DNA from: Lachnospiraceae bacterium
GTDB taxonomy: Bacteria > Bacillota > Clostridia > Lachnospirales > Lachnospiraceae
Length of the DNA stretch: 64,000 nucleotides
Assembly (NCBI GenBank): GCA_014804755.1
Contig: JAAUZE010000017.1
Location: 159,835 to 223,834, forward strand
Direction: 5' to 3'
The translations under genes and the position numbers were made by a program. Below, piece by piece: positions 1 to 10,968 of the stretch (positions are counted from its first letter, which is position 1; every line of letters starts with the position of its first letter). A model generated the notes under the pieces. It saw only the letters and a list, made by a program, of their open reading frames with translations. It searched no databases and was not told where the DNA came from.

Positions 1-1786
<1,786 letters not shown>

Positions 1787-1799
<13 letters not shown>

Positions 1800-2356
1800 G
1801 TGCTTTCACCCATTTCCTTTAATGTCTCATCAATCAGGCTGTTTTGGATCGCCGTGTCGATATTAGCAGCAACAACCTTGGACGCCATCGCCGACGCGAT
1901 CGTGATCATCTCTCTCTTCACCTCGTCCGCCGCCTTCTGCTTCTCAAGCTCCGCCTCTGTTCTCGCCCGCTCCAAAATCGCCGCAGCTTCTTCCTTAGCC
2001 TGCGCAATGATCCGATTTTCATTTTCCAAGCCGCGCTTTCTTGCGTCCGCTAAGATCGCTTCCGCTTCCTTGTCCACGCTTTTGAGCTTTTCCTCATATT
2101 CCGCTCTCATCGCCGCGGCGTCGGTCTTATCCTTCTGTGCACTCTCTATATCATCCGCGATCTTTGCGCTGCGGTTTGACAACAGCTTTCTGACCGGATC
2201 AAAAAGAAAACGCGACAGAAATAAGAACAATATAAATACTGCAATGATCGTGAGAACAGAATCCGTTATCAGCTGTAGATCAAGATTGAACAGACGCCGC
2301 ATGGTACCGCTTCCTGTTTCTGCTAACATGATCCCTGCATTTATCACTGTCTGCAA
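1787..2356 (-). CDS. atpF: ATP synthase F0 subunit b
   Basis: Peripheral-stalk subunit b, 189 residues. One membrane segment (about residues 28-50, ending in FLSRFLFDPVRKLL) is followed by a long charged amphipathic helix rich in Ala, Glu, Lys and Arg, the coiled coil that reaches F1. The start appears to be TTG at 2354-2356, because GGAGG lies seven bases upstream and the next in-frame candidates lack such a site. The end overlaps atpH. The 185 bases separating it from atpE contain a run of hairpins, unusual inside an atp operon. Confidence 0.93.
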
Positions 2357-2380
2357 CTGACTGCCTCCTCTCTTCTATCA

Positions 2381-2540
2381 TGATTTTCCGTGAAAATCAC
2401 GTACACACGAGTTTTGCGTCAGCAAAACCTCGCAAAGAACGCAAAGCGTTCTTTCTTACCTTATAGGAGTTTGTCCGACCCCAAAAGAATTCGCCTTCGG
2501 CAAATTCTTCGAAAGAAATTCGCGCCAGCGAATTTCTTTT
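2381..2540. repeat. Cluster of five short hairpins between atpE and atpF
   Basis: Five consecutive inverted repeats fill the atpE-atpF gap. Arms: TGATTTTC/GAAAATCA (2381-2399); GTTTTGC/GCAAAAC (2411-2428); AAAGAACGC/GCGTTCTTT (2434-2454); an imperfect AAGAATT stem (about 2486-2510); AAAGAAATTCGC/GCGAATTTCTTT (about 2512-2539). The tract around CGTTCTTTCTTACCTTATAGG resembles 4510-4535, upstream of the DUF402 gene, so part of it is a dispersed repeat. Inference: the stems may act as a processing or stabilising element that raises atpE expression over the downstream genes. Confidence 0.7.
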
Positions 2541-2834
<294 letters not shown>

Positions 2835-3569
2835 TTATGATTCTTCTCCGTATGCGTTGCTGATATAGGTCATTGTCAGCATACAGAATACATACGTCTG
2901 AATCGCCCCCGAAAACAGGTCGAAATACACATGCAGCGCCGCCGGCCATAATACCGCAAACCATTGCAGCAGTCCGTACACAAGCGCCATCATGATCGTT
3001 CCCGACAGCACGTTCGCAAACAAACGCAGCGACAACGAGATCGGAACCGCGATCTCACTGATCACATTGATCGGGAACCAGATCGGCAGCCATGGCGGTA
3101 GCGGAGAACACATGTCCGTCCAGATCTGCTTCAGCGAGTTATTCTTAAACTGCGTCACATGAATGAGCGTAAATGTAAGAATACCGAGCGGCAGTGTCAC
3201 GCCGTAATCGGCTGTCGGCGGGCGTAAGCCCAAAATACCCGAGATATTCGACAGTAAAATGAATATAAAGATGGTGGCAATATAATTGCCGAACACTTTT
3301 GCATGCTTTCCCATGCTGTTTTTCACCATGCCGTCGAGCTTCTCCACAATCAGCTCCGCCACATTCTGCAGTCCCGTGGGCACCTCAGACGCATGCTTTA
3401 AGGCACGGTTCACGCAGAGCGCAAAAACCATGAGCACGAGCATAACGATCAACATGCAGACATGCGTTGTTGTAATCCACACCTCCTGACCGAAGATGGT
3501 GTACTTGAACACGCCCTTGATCATAAAGCTCTCTGTTACATCCGAGGATAACAGGATGCCCTGTGTCAT
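2835..3569 (-). CDS. atpB: ATP synthase F0 subunit a
   Basis: Membrane stator subunit a, 244 residues, which forms the ion half-channels against the c ring. Several hydrophobic helices are present; the conserved helix with the essential arginine reads SLSLRLFANVLSG, and the C-terminal helix reads QTYVFCMLTMTYISNA. The frame is open upstream to 3596, but AAGGAGG sits eight bases before the ATG at 3567-3569, which fixes the start at MTQGILLSS. It precedes atpE in the normal order. Confidence 0.96.
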   Translation of the reverse strand: MTQGILLSSDVTESFMIKGVFKYTIFGQEVWITTTHVCMLIVMLVLMVFALCVNRALKHASEVPTGLQNVAELIVEKLDGMVKNSMGKHAKVFGNYIATIFIFILLSNISGILGLRPPTADYGVTLPLGILTFTLIHVTQFKNNSLKQIWTDMCSPLPPWLPIWFPINVISEIAVPISLSLRLFANVLSGTIMMALVYGLLQWFAVLWPAALHVYFDLFSGAIQTYVFCMLTMTYISNAYGEES

Positions 3570-3585
3570 ATTTTCACCTCCTTGT

Positions 3586-4089
3586 TCAAATGTCATATTG
3601 CTCCGAATCCGGAATCGGAGGCGCCGGTTCCGGGTCGGGGTATTTCTTAACCGTAATGCGGTGAATCGCGGGCTGGGTATAAGCGCCGATCTTCAAGCCC
3701 ATGATTCCCAAAAACGCAGTGAGCGGATTCGCGATCCGTGTGAACAGGATCGTAAAGAGCACCGCCGCCACCGCAAAATACCGAAGAAGCGCCTGCATCG
3801 TCACCTTCCGCACGGCCGCTTTCTGCGGCATTCCCAAATATCTGTCAAACGTCCATGACATATGATATGCCATGACAAGCGCTGTCAGCATGCCGAGCAG
3901 CAGTCCGCGCGCGCACGCGCCCTTCTGCGGAACAAACCAGATCCCGAGTACAAGACAGAGCAGGTCAAACAGCACAATCCCGCACATCATCTCCAAAAGC
4001 GTACGGTTACATCCGGTCCTGCCTTTCCTCCTGCTTTCCGTTTCCATCTCGGTCTGTTTCCTTTCCTCTTCCGCCGCTGTCCCTGCCAT
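3586..4089 (-). CDS. atpI: ATP synthase subunit I-like membrane protein
   Basis: About 167 residues: a basic, hydrophilic N-terminus followed by four hydrophobic segments (about residues 35-130), matching the ATP synthase I family, an accessory factor implicated in c-ring assembly. The ATG at 4087-4089 is preferred because GAGGAAA lies seven bases upstream; an upstream TTG at 4104 lacks a site. The gene overlaps the end of atpZ by over 80 bases. The tail is proline-rich (PDPEPAPPIPDSEQ). The family call rests on size, topology and place in the operon. Confidence 0.8.
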   Translation of the reverse strand: MAGTAAEEERKQTEMETESRRKGRTGCNRTLLEMMCGIVLFDLLCLVLGIWFVPQKGACARGLLLGMLTALVMAYHMSWTFDRYLGMPQKAAVRKVTMQALLRYFAVAAVLFTILFTRIANPLTAFLGIMGLKIGAYTQPAIHRITVKKYPDPEPAPPIPDSEQYDI

Positions 4090-4393
4090 AGATTTTCCTC
4101 GCAAGCTTAAAAATATTCGTAAAGCCTGCCAGCGCTCCCATGAAAAAAAGAATGATCACCCAATAGGAAGTCCCCGCTTTGCGGTCGATCCAAATACCCA
4201 AAAACAGACACATAAAAATAGGGACAAGCATATGGATGCCAAACTGCATGACAAGCGCGAGCGCTTGAAACACTTTGCCCTCGCCGCGCTGCCGTCCGCC
4301 TGAATATTTGCTGTTGTTCTGCCGCTTCCCGTCAGTGCCGCTCAAGTTTCCGGTACTTCCTCTCACCCTGCATGCCATGTACAAGCATGTCAT
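4007..4393 (-). CDS. atpZ: AtpZ/AtpI-family protein heading the ATP synthase operon
   Basis: Small two-helix membrane protein of the AtpZ family, often first in clostridial atp operons and implicated in F0 assembly or Mg2+ handling. The two hydrophobic segments contain the family's GIWIDRKAGTSYWVIILF region. The start is unsettled: ATG at 4393 lies almost on the predicted transcription start, ATG at 4378 lacks a ribosome site, and TTG at 4345 has AGAGGAAG ten bases upstream. Only the part from about residue 40 is clearly conserved. Its end overlaps atpI. Confidence 0.8.
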   Translation of the reverse strand: MTCLYMACRVRGSTGNLSGTDGKRQNNSKYSGGRQRGEGKVFQALALVMQFGIHMLVPIFMCLFLGIWIDRKAGTSYWVIILFFMGALAGFTNIFKLARKIYGRDSGGRGKETDRDGNGKQEERQDRM

Positions 4394-4401
4394 AATGTAT
4401 C

Positions 4402-4430
4402 ATTATACCTATTTTTTCCAACGATGTCCA
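4402..4430 (-). promoter_or_regulatory. Predicted sigma-A promoter of the atp operon
   Basis: On the minus strand the -35 box TGGACA (4425-4430) and -10 box TATAAT (4402-4407) are separated by 17 bases. Transcription would begin near 4395, directly before atpZ. Confidence 0.65.
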
Positions 4431-4540
4431 GCCAAAACCATGATTTTGGTTGACTTTTTTGTCTGTTTCCTGTACCATTCTTTCCAAATAACTTTATTCT
4501 GTTCCATGCGAAGCGTTCTTTATTATCTATAGGAGTATTT

Positions 4541-5074
4541 ATGAAAAAACCGCTTTTATACCGCAGACGCCTGATACCGGATGAATGTATTACATTAAAA
4601 GACGACGTGATCGTTCAATGCGACAGTGACATGATCGTGACCACGTGGGAAACCTTCCGCCCCAAACGGGATTTTAACCACGGCGCATCCGTGTATTATT
4701 TGAAAAAAGGGATCAAAGTAAGCAAATTTTTAAGAAGTGACGGCTCTTTAACCTTTTGGTATTGTGATATTGTCGATTATGAATATGGCAATGCCGGACG
4801 CACGACAGGCAACGTCAGTGAAACTCCCGCTGCAGACGCCGGCATTTTACAGGAATATGACAGCCTCACATGCATCGATCTGCTTGCGGACGTCGTTGTC
4901 TATCCCGACGGCTTCGTCAAGGTCGTCGACCTCGACGAGCTGGTGGAAGCCGCAGAGCACGGACTGATCAGCGAGCAGACGCTCCACAGTGTGCTGCTGC
5001 GCGTCAACAATCTGCTTCAGACCATATACAGCGGCGGCTTTGAAGAACTGAAAATACCGCTGAACAATCTTTAA
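4541..5074 (+). CDS. DUF402 family protein (Ntdp/YgaC-like)
   Basis: A 177-residue protein of the DUF402 family, whose members in Gram-positives (Ntdp) hydrolyse nucleoside tri- and diphosphates. Family features visible are the basic N-terminus, the WYCDIVDYEY segment around residues 69-78, and the LLADVVVYPDGFVKVVDLDEL block of acidic and aromatic residues around 114-133. It is one of few plus-strand genes, divergent from the atp operon, with TATAGGAG upstream of ATG. Its stop overlaps the stop of the convergent hydrolase gene. Substrate not determinable here. Confidence 0.8.
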   Translation: MKKPLLYRRRLIPDECITLKDDVIVQCDSDMIVTTWETFRPKRDFNHGASVYYLKKGIKVSKFLRSDGSLTFWYCDIVDYEYGNAGRTTGNVSETPAADAGILQEYDSLTCIDLLADVVVYPDGFVKVVDLDELVEAAEHGLISEQTLHSVLLRVNNLLQTIYSGGFEELKIPLNNL

Positions 5075-6234
5075 TAAAAAATATGTCCGCCGATCCGATA
5101 CCGCGGGTCGATCCCGTCGATCGGCGTTCTGAAAAACAAGCAGTCAGACACATTTGTCCTTCCGCTCATCGCCTCGTCCGCAGCGCGATAGCAACTCTCC
5201 GTTGCATCATTCCGCGACAGCGCAAGCGCAAGCCGTCCGCTCGCCACAGGCGAAAATTGCCGGCGGGCATAGATCACGCCGACCATCGTATCAGGGAACA
5301 CCCGGCTGAGCATCCGGTTTATGACGACCGCACCGACCGCAACCTTCCCCTCATAGGGCTCTCCGCCCGCTTCACAGTAGATCAGATTCGCCAGCAGATA
5401 GCGGTCGCTCTCCTCAAACTGCACTTCCGAAATATCCCGCCATGCGGACGCCGCGGCAAGCGCCGCCAGACGCCTTTCCTCCGCAAGCTGCGCTTTCAGG
5501 GCCTCAATGTTATCATTCTGTCTTGCAAGCTCCGCCTCATACGCGCGCATCTGCGCTTCCGTATCGGAAATCTGATCGCTGTAGCCCGCAACGCGCTGTG
5601 ACGTCTCTGCCACAAGCGTGTCCACGCGCTCCTGCTCCACCCTCGCTTCCTCGCGCAGCTCCTGCAGTCCCGCCAGTTCTTCGTTTAACAGCTCCTCCTG
5701 CTGCTCAATGAGCAGGCAGGTCTCCTGATATTCCTCCAGCTTGCGCCGGTCATACCGTTCAATCTGCTCGATATATTCGCTCCGGTTTAAGAAATCGGCA
5801 AATCCGTTCGCGGAAAAAAGCATCTCCAGATATGTCGTCTCGCCGTTCTCATACATGAACCGGATGCGCTCTTTCATGCTCTCATACTGCTCAAGCTCCA
5901 CCTCGCGCGCCTCGGCAAGGAGCGCCTGCGTCTGCTCAATCTCGCTCTCCTTCAAGTCAAGATTTTCTTCAATCCGCTCAAGATTTGCCCGCACTTCATT
6001 CAATTGGTCGTTTAAATTGCTCAATTCTTCCTGAAGCTCGTTGCGTTGTCCTTCCAGACTTGACAGATTATCTTTGACTCCCTCAAGCTCCTGCTGCGTC
6101 TCCTGCTGCTGCTGCTGTGCTTCATTCAACTGCTGTTCCGTTGTTTTGGCATAGGTCTGCGCCATCGGAATCGACGCGGCAAACAGAACGACCGCCATAC
6201 AAAAAGAACGTCTGCGAAGCGTTTTCTTTTTCAT
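5071..6234 (-). CDS. Exported coiled-coil protein with SleB-type cell wall hydrolase domain
   Basis: A 387-residue exported protein. A signal peptide (about residues 1-29, cut after QTYA) is followed by a long PcsB/CwlO-like coiled coil (about 30-260) rich in Gln and Glu, then a C-terminal Hydrolase_2 (SleB/CwlJ) domain from about 275 with the conserved NLIYCEAGGEPYEGKVAVGA segment containing the likely catalytic Glu. SleB domains cleave the glycan strand of peptidoglycan. The coiled coil suggests control by a membrane partner, as for PcsB with FtsEX (inference). The start ATG begins MKKKTLRRRS. Confidence 0.88.
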   Translation of the reverse strand: MKKKTLRRRSFCMAVVLFAASIPMAQTYAKTTEQQLNEAQQQQQETQQELEGVKDNLSSLEGQRNELQEELSNLNDQLNEVRANLERIEENLDLKESEIEQTQALLAEAREVELEQYESMKERIRFMYENGETTYLEMLFSANGFADFLNRSEYIEQIERYDRRKLEEYQETCLLIEQQEELLNEELAGLQELREEARVEQERVDTLVAETSQRVAGYSDQISDTEAQMRAYEAELARQNDNIEALKAQLAEERRLAALAAASAWRDISEVQFEESDRYLLANLIYCEAGGEPYEGKVAVGAVVINRMLSRVFPDTMVGVIYARRQFSPVASGRLALALSRNDATESCYRAADEAMSGRTNVSDCLFFRTPIDGIDPRYRIGGHIFY

Positions 6235-6334
6235 AACGATACCCCTGCATATCGCATGCCTGCCCGCGATATTGCACTCCTAAAAAATGTAACGGTTTCC
6301 TTTCAAGCTTCTGCCCGTATTCTCTCCCGCATTT

Positions 6335-6841
6335 TTATACTTCAAGCGTAATGCTTCTCCCTGTGTGCTTATACTTTCTGCACGTAACCTTTGCCGCCGA
6401 AAAAAGCATGCGGCTTGCCTTGATAGATTCCGTTCCCTCATATTTGTCATCGGCGTAGATGACCGTGCGGATGCCGGACTGAATGATCGCTTTCGCGCAC
6501 TCATTACACGGGAACAGTGAGACGTAAAGCGTCGCACCCGCAAGGCTTCCGCCACGGAAATTCAAGATCGCGTTCAGCTCCCCGTGCGTCACAAACGGAT
6601 ATTTCGTCTCGAGCATCTCTCCCTCGCGCGCCCACGGAAACTCGTCGTCCGCACAGCCGGTAGGAAGACCGTTATAACCGATGGACAGGATCTTATGATC
6701 CTCGCTGACGATGCAGGCTCCCACCTGCGTTCCGGGATCTTTCGAGCGCATCCCCGCAAGCAGCGCTACGCCCATAAAATATTCATCCCACGAAATATAA
6801 TCTTCTCTTTTTCCGATCTTACGTTCCATTTTTTGTTCCAT
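6335..6841 (-). CDS. Deoxycytidylate (dCMP) deaminase
   Basis: Zinc-dependent deaminase of 168 residues converting dCMP to dUMP for thymidylate synthesis. The ligand set is visible: His86-Gly-Glu88 and the Pro-Cys112-Asn-Glu-Cys115 motif, with the substrate-side GYNGLPTGCADDEFPW segment typical of the ComEB/dCMP deaminase branch. Length is normal. The start could be Met1 or Met5; neither has a good ribosome site. It sits with upp and rpiB among nucleotide and sugar-phosphate genes. Confidence 0.9.
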   Translation of the reverse strand: MEQKMERKIGKREDYISWDEYFMGVALLAGMRSKDPGTQVGACIVSEDHKILSIGYNGLPTGCADDEFPWAREGEMLETKYPFVTHGELNAILNFRGGSLAGATLYVSLFPCNECAKAIIQSGIRTVIYADDKYEGTESIKASRMLFSAAKVTCRKYKHTGRSITLEV

Positions 6842-6937
6842 TCCAAATCCCGTTACTTCATACTGCCCTGTCCGTCGTTTCCCTCACTAATAACCCTGCC
6901 TTTCCATAATCGATTGAAAAATCTTTGATTTTTCAAT

Positions 6938-7567
6938 CTACTTTGTCCCGAAAATACGGTCTCCCGCATCCCCCAGGCCCGGTACGATATAGGCATGTTC
7001 GTTTAACTTTTCATCGAGCGCCCCGATATACATGTCCACGTCGGGATGATCTTTTTTCATTCGCTCTACGCCCTCCGGCGCGGCAATGATACACATAAAA
7101 TGTATTTTTTTACAGCCTTTGTCCTTCAACATCTGGATTGCCGCCGAAGACGAACCGCCCGTCGCAAGCATCGGATCGACAACAAACACCTCGCGCTCCG
7201 CGCAGTCCGCGGGCAGCTTGCAGTAGTACTCGACAGGCTCATGGGTATCGGGATCCCTGTAAAGACCGATATGCCCGATCTTTGCTGCCGGTATCAGATC
7301 CAGCACGCCATCCACCATGCCGAGTCCCGCGCGCAGGATCGGCACGATCGCCATTTTCTTGCCGTGCAGCTCCTTCGCCGTTGTCTTGCAGATCGGCGTT
7401 TCAATCTCCACCTCCGAAAGCGGAAGATCGCGCGTCGCCTCATAGCAGATCAGCATCGCGATCTCGCTGATCGTATCCCGGAAATCCTTCGTTCCCGTTT
7501 CCTTTCTTCTGATATATCCGATCTTATGCTGGATCAGCGGATGATCCATGATCACACATTTTGCCAT
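6938..7567 (-). CDS. upp: Uracil phosphoribosyltransferase
   Basis: Salvage enzyme making UMP from uracil and PRPP, 209 residues, the usual length. The PRPP loop reads [16 protein letters not shown] and the uracil-binding C-terminus has [17 protein letters not shown]. The frame is open to 7582, but GGGAGG before the ATG at 7565-7567 sets the start at [10 protein letters not shown]. The stop codon is TAG, which shows that TAG terminates translation on this chromosome. rpiB lies about 40 bases upstream. Confidence 0.96.
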   Translation of the reverse strand: MAKCVIMDHPLIQHKIGYIRRKETGTKDFRDTISEIAMLICYEATRDLPLSEVEIETPICKTTAKELHGKKMAIVPILRAGLGMVDGVLDLIPAAKIGHIGLYRDPDTHEPVEYYCKLPADCAEREVFVVDPMLATGGSSSAAIQMLKDKGCKKIHFMCIIAAPEGVERMKKDHPDVDMYIGALDEKLNEHAYIVPGLGDAGDRIFGTK

Positions 7568-7607
7568 ACCCGTACCTCCCATTCCAACGTTGTTTTTTCG
7601 CTGTTCG

Positions 7608-8036
7608 TTACTCCTCGATCTGACTGATCCGCCTGCAGTGCTTTTCTTCTCCCGAAAATTCCGTATCGAGAAACGTATCCACGATCTCGACCGCCATATT
7701 CGGTCCGATCAGGGCGCCGCCGAGCGCCAGCACGTTCGCGTCATTGTGAAGTCTCGTCATACGCGCGCTGAGCGGTTCAGAACACAGCGCCGCACGCACG
7801 CCCTTCACCTTATTCGCCGTCATTGAGATCCCAATGCCCGTCGTGCAGATCACGATTCCCTTCTCACATTCGCCCGATGCAACCGCCTGCGCCGCCGCAC
7901 GTCCGAACTGCGGGTAATCGCATGATGCCTTATCGTAGCATCCGAAATCCTTATATGCGATGCCCCTTTCCTCTAAATGACGGATGACATGCTGCTTTAA
8001 GTCAAATCCGCCGTGATCACTTCCTAATGCTATCAT
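7608..8036 (-). CDS. rpiB: Ribose-5-phosphate isomerase B
   Basis: Interconverts ribose 5-phosphate and ribulose 5-phosphate, 142 residues. Family motifs: SDHGGFDLK at the N-terminus, [20 protein letters not shown] around residues 65-84 with the catalytic region, and [10 protein letters not shown] near 98. A GAGGAGG site precedes the ATG. It provides precursor for PRPP, used by the downstream upp product, consistent with a nucleotide-supply cluster. Confidence 0.94.
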   Translation of the reverse strand: MIALGSDHGGFDLKQHVIRHLEERGIAYKDFGCYDKASCDYPQFGRAAAQAVASGECEKGIVICTTGIGISMTANKVKGVRAALCSEPLSARMTRLHNDANVLALGGALIGPNMAVEIVDTFLDTEFSGEEKHCRRISQIEE

Positions 8037-8120
8037 GGCCTGTCCCTCCTCTGATTACTCTATCGGTATTTACAAAACGCCTGCATACCATGCTTGAATT
8101 GTGCATGCTCATGTTCCGGC

Positions 8121-9170
8121 TCACACGCGGATCACCCGATGCCCCGCGGCTTTTAACAGCCGGTTCATGATCGCCTGCCCCATCCCCGCCGTATCAAACG
8201 CTTCCGAAAACAGCACGGTCAGCTCTTCATCGTCAAATTCACGTAAGACCGCATAAAGATTATGGGCGATCGCCGCCTCGTCCGCGCGCGGACCGATATT
8301 TTTCACACAGTCCGCATGATATGCGTCCACCGTTTCCCGGGTCGCGATCACGCCGACCTTTTCGCCGGCCGCCGATGCCTGCGCCGCCAGCTCATTGATT
8401 TTCTGCGTCACGGCATCGCGGTTTCCCTCCACGATCGTGAGCACGCCCTTCGGCGCGTAATGGCGGTATTTCATGCCGGGCGCCTTCGGACGGGCGCCGG
8501 CCGCCTCCTTAAGCATTGTTTTGTCCGCTGCGATCTCGCCCAGCACGTTTTGTAACATTTCCTGCGTGATATAGCCGGGCCGCAGGATCATCGGCATCTC
8601 TCCGGTCAGATCAACGATCGTCGATTCCAGACCGATCCCAACCTCGCCGCCGTCAATGATCATGTCGATCCTGCCGTCCATATCCTCCGCAACATATTTT
8701 GCCGTTGTCGGACTCGGTCTGCCCGAACGGTTCGCGCTCGGCGCGGCGACATAGCCGCCTGCCGCCTCAATAAACGCCCGCGCCGCCGGATGGGACGGGA
8801 AGCGCACCGCCACGGTGTCAAGTCCGCCCGTCGTCTCATACGGAACCGCATCCGATTTCGGCAATATCATCGTTAACGGCCCCGGCCAGAACGCCTCAGC
8901 CAAATCATACGCCGCCTGCGGTATCCGCTCTACGAGCTTTTCCATATCCGAAAACCTGCAGATATGCACAATGAGCGGATTGTCCGACGGTCTTCCCTTC
9001 GCCTCATATATTTTGCGCGAGGACTCTTTATTTAACGCATCCCCTCCGAGCCCGTAAACCGTCTCCGTCGGGAATGCCACAAGACCGCCCGCACGGATGA
9101 TCCCGCCCGCCTGTCGGATTCCTTCTTCATTCGGCGTATCCGCGTCCGAACGGATATATCGCGTCTTCAT
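8121..9170 (-). CDS. L-threonylcarbamoyladenylate synthase (Sua5 type)
   Basis: Makes threonylcarbamoyl-AMP from threonine, bicarbonate and ATP for the tRNA t6A modification. At 349 residues it is the long Sua5 form: an N-terminal YrdC/TsaC domain (about 1-205; FPTETVYGLGGDA and PSANRSGRPSPTTA motifs) joined by a linker (PKAPGMKYRHYAPK) to a C-terminal Sua5 domain. The start is ATG at 9170 with only a distant AAAGG. It lies between rpiB and trmL, both minus strand. Confidence 0.94.
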   Translation of the reverse strand: MKTRYIRSDADTPNEEGIRQAGGIIRAGGLVAFPTETVYGLGGDALNKESSRKIYEAKGRPSDNPLIVHICRFSDMEKLVERIPQAAYDLAEAFWPGPLTMILPKSDAVPYETTGGLDTVAVRFPSHPAARAFIEAAGGYVAAPSANRSGRPSPTTAKYVAEDMDGRIDMIIDGGEVGIGLESTIVDLTGEMPMILRPGYITQEMLQNVLGEIAADKTMLKEAAGARPKAPGMKYRHYAPKGVLTIVEGNRDAVTQKINELAAQASAAGEKVGVIATRETVDAYHADCVKNIGPRADEAAIAHNLYAVLREFDDEELTVLFSEAFDTAGMGQAIMNRLLKAAGHRVIRV

Positions 9171-9233
9171 TGCTTGCTGTTAAAACCTTTCATTGATATT
9201 TTGCGCCCATTATATCATATTTCTTTAGTCCGC

Positions 9234-9728
9234 TCAAGCGTTCCACTTCAGCCGGTGCAGCGCGCCCTCAAGCTGCATGCTCGAAAAATTCTGCTGCCGC
9301 AGCGCCTCATAGAGCACGATGCTCACGGAATTGGACAGATTTAAGGAGCGGATTTCGGGCAGCATCGGAATCCGGATGCACATTTCTTCATGCGCGACTA
9401 AGATTTCTTCCGGAATCCCCGCGGATTCCTTGCCGAACATGATAAAATCATCCTTGCCGAAATCCGCCTCCGCATACGTTTTCTTTGCCTTGGTCGTCGC
9501 ATACCACATCCGTATATTCGGATTTTTTTCACAAAAATCACGATAGTCGTCATAGCGGCGCACATCCAGCTGTTCCCAGTAATCCATTCCCGCCCGCTTG
9601 ATCTCTTTTTCAGTCAGCCGAAAGCCGAGCGGCTCGATCAGGTGCAGGACGCTGCCTGTCGCCACGCAGGTTCTTCCGATATTACCCGTGTTGGACGGAA
9701 TCTCCGGTTCATGCAGTACAATGTTCAT
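9234..9728 (-). CDS. trmL: tRNA (cytidine/uridine-34-2'-O)-methyltransferase
   Basis: SPOUT-fold methyltransferase of 164 residues that 2'-O-methylates the wobble base of tRNA-Leu. Visible motifs are EPEIPSNTGNIGRTC at the N-terminus, MFGKESAGIPEEIL, and the knotted SAM-binding end IPMLPEIRSLNLSNSVSIVLYE (residues about 123-144). The frame extends upstream, but GGGAGG lies about eight bases before the ATG at 9726-9728, giving MNIVLHEPEIP. With Sua5 it makes a small tRNA-modification pair. Confidence 0.93.
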   Translation of the reverse strand: MNIVLHEPEIPSNTGNIGRTCVATGSVLHLIEPLGFRLTEKEIKRAGMDYWEQLDVRRYDDYRDFCEKNPNIRMWYATTKAKKTYAEADFGKDDFIMFGKESAGIPEEILVAHEEMCIRIPMLPEIRSLNLSNSVSIVLYEALRQQNFSSMQLEGALHRLKWNA

Positions 9729-9770
9729 TCTTGGCATCCTCCCGCTCCCCATGATACGCGTTTTGTCTAG

Positions 9771-9800
9771 GGAAACACTGATTAAATCAGTGTTTCCCTT
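9771..9800. repeat. Solo palindrome of the 44-kb MITE-like family, covering a stop codon
   Basis: The perfect palindrome GGGAAACACTGATT/AATCAGTGTTTCCC matches the terminal repeats of the element at 44127-44282. It overlaps the stop codon of the aminotransferase gene, so the last codons and TGA are provided by the repeat. It may also terminate transcription. Confidence 0.7.
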
Positions 9801-10968
9801 TCTCACACTCCCGCAGTCTCGTGATAAAGCTTTCCAGCTTGCCCATTGCAACCTTCAGCTTGTCGATCGAATATGCGTAGGAAATGCGCAGGAATCCCTC
9901 GCCGCTGTCCCCAAATGCCGTTCCGGGAACGACCGCAACCTTCTCCTCCTGTAAGAAACGGTTGGCAAATTCGTCACTCGTCATGCCAAACTCTTTAATG
10001 CACGGGAAAACATAGAACGCGCCATACGGTTCAAAGCACTCTAAGCCCATCTCGCGGAACGCGTTCAGCAGAAATCGGCGGCGCTGATCATAGGCTTCGC
10101 GCATCTGCGCCACATCACCGTCTCCGTTCTTTAAGGCATCCACCGCCGCATACTGGGCCATTGTCGGCGCACACATAATGGCAAACTGGTGGATTTTTGT
10201 CATCTGCGCAATGATCTCGGCGGGTCCGCATACATAACCGAGCCGCCAGCCCGTCATCGCATGGGATTTGGAAAAACCGTTAATGAGCAGCGTGCGTTCC
10301 TTCATCTGCGGAAGGGACGCGATCGAAACATGTTCTTCCTTATAGGTCAGCTCCGCATAAATCTCATCGGACATGACATAAATGTCATTTTCGATGCAGA
10401 CCTTTGCAATCGCCTCTAAATCGGCACGCTCCATGATTGCTCCCGTCGGATTGTTCGGAAACGGCAGGATCAGAAGCTTTGTTTTTTCAGTGATCGCATC
10501 AAGCAGCTCCTGTGCGGTCAGGCGGAATTCATTTTCCGCTTTCAGATCAATGATGACCGGCTTTCCGCCCGCAAGGATCGCGCACGGTTCATAGGACACA
10601 TAACTCGGCTGCGGGATCAGCACTTCGTCACCCGGATTGAGCATCGCGCGCATGCCGATGTCGATCGCCTCCGAACCGCCGACCGTAATGAGCGTTTCTT
10701 TTTTTGGATCGTAATCCACGTGAAAGCGCCTGCGCAGATAACGGCAGATCTCCTCACGCAGCTCGATTAAGCCCGCATTGGAGGTATAATGAGTCTTTCC
10801 TTTTTCCAGCGAATAAATTCCCTCGTCGCGGATATGCCACGGCGTATCAAAATCCGGCTCGCCCACGCCAAGCGAGATCGCATCCTTCATCTCGCTGACA
10901 ATATCAAAAAATTTTCTGATGCCGGAGGGCTTTATTTTTACAACTTCGTCTGCTAATGGATTTCTCAC
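9787..10968 (-). CDS. Class I/II pyridoxal-phosphate aminotransferase
   Basis: Fold-type I aminotransferase of 393 residues. The Schiff-base lysine lies in INGFSKSHAMTGWRLGY; FPNNPTG and SDEIYAEL, the cofactor-contacting segments, are present, as is the arginine near the C-terminus (GFLRISYA). It resembles aspartate/aromatic aminotransferases of the PatA type; the substrate cannot be assigned. The start is GTG (10966-10968), overlapping by four bases the stop of the upstream Lrp-family gene, so the two are probably co-translated and functionally linked. The last codons lie in a repeat palindrome. Confidence 0.9.
   Translation of the reverse strand: MRNPLADEVVKIKPSGIRKFFDIVSEMKDAISLGVGEPDFDTPWHIRDEGIYSLEKGKTHYTSNAGLIELREEICRYLRRRFHVDYDPKKETLITVGGSEAIDIGMRAMLNPGDEVLIPQPSYVSYEPCAILAGGKPVIIDLKAENEFRLTAQELLDAITEKTKLLILPFPNNPTGAIMERADLEAIAKVCIENDIYVMSDEIYAELTYKEEHVSIASLPQMKERTLLINGFSKSHAMTGWRLGYVCGPAEIIAQMTKIHQFAIMCAPTMAQYAAVDALKNGDGDVAQMREAYDQRRRFLLNAFREMGLECFEPYGAFYVFPCIKEFGMTSDEFANRFLQEEKVAVVPGTAFGDSGEGFLRISYAYSIDKLKVAMGKLESFITRLRECEKGKH

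Noticed and set aside
1800-2360. Long plus-strand frame opposite atpF
   Set aside because: Ser/Ala-rich mirror of the atpF coiled coil; no ribosome site, and atpF is certain.
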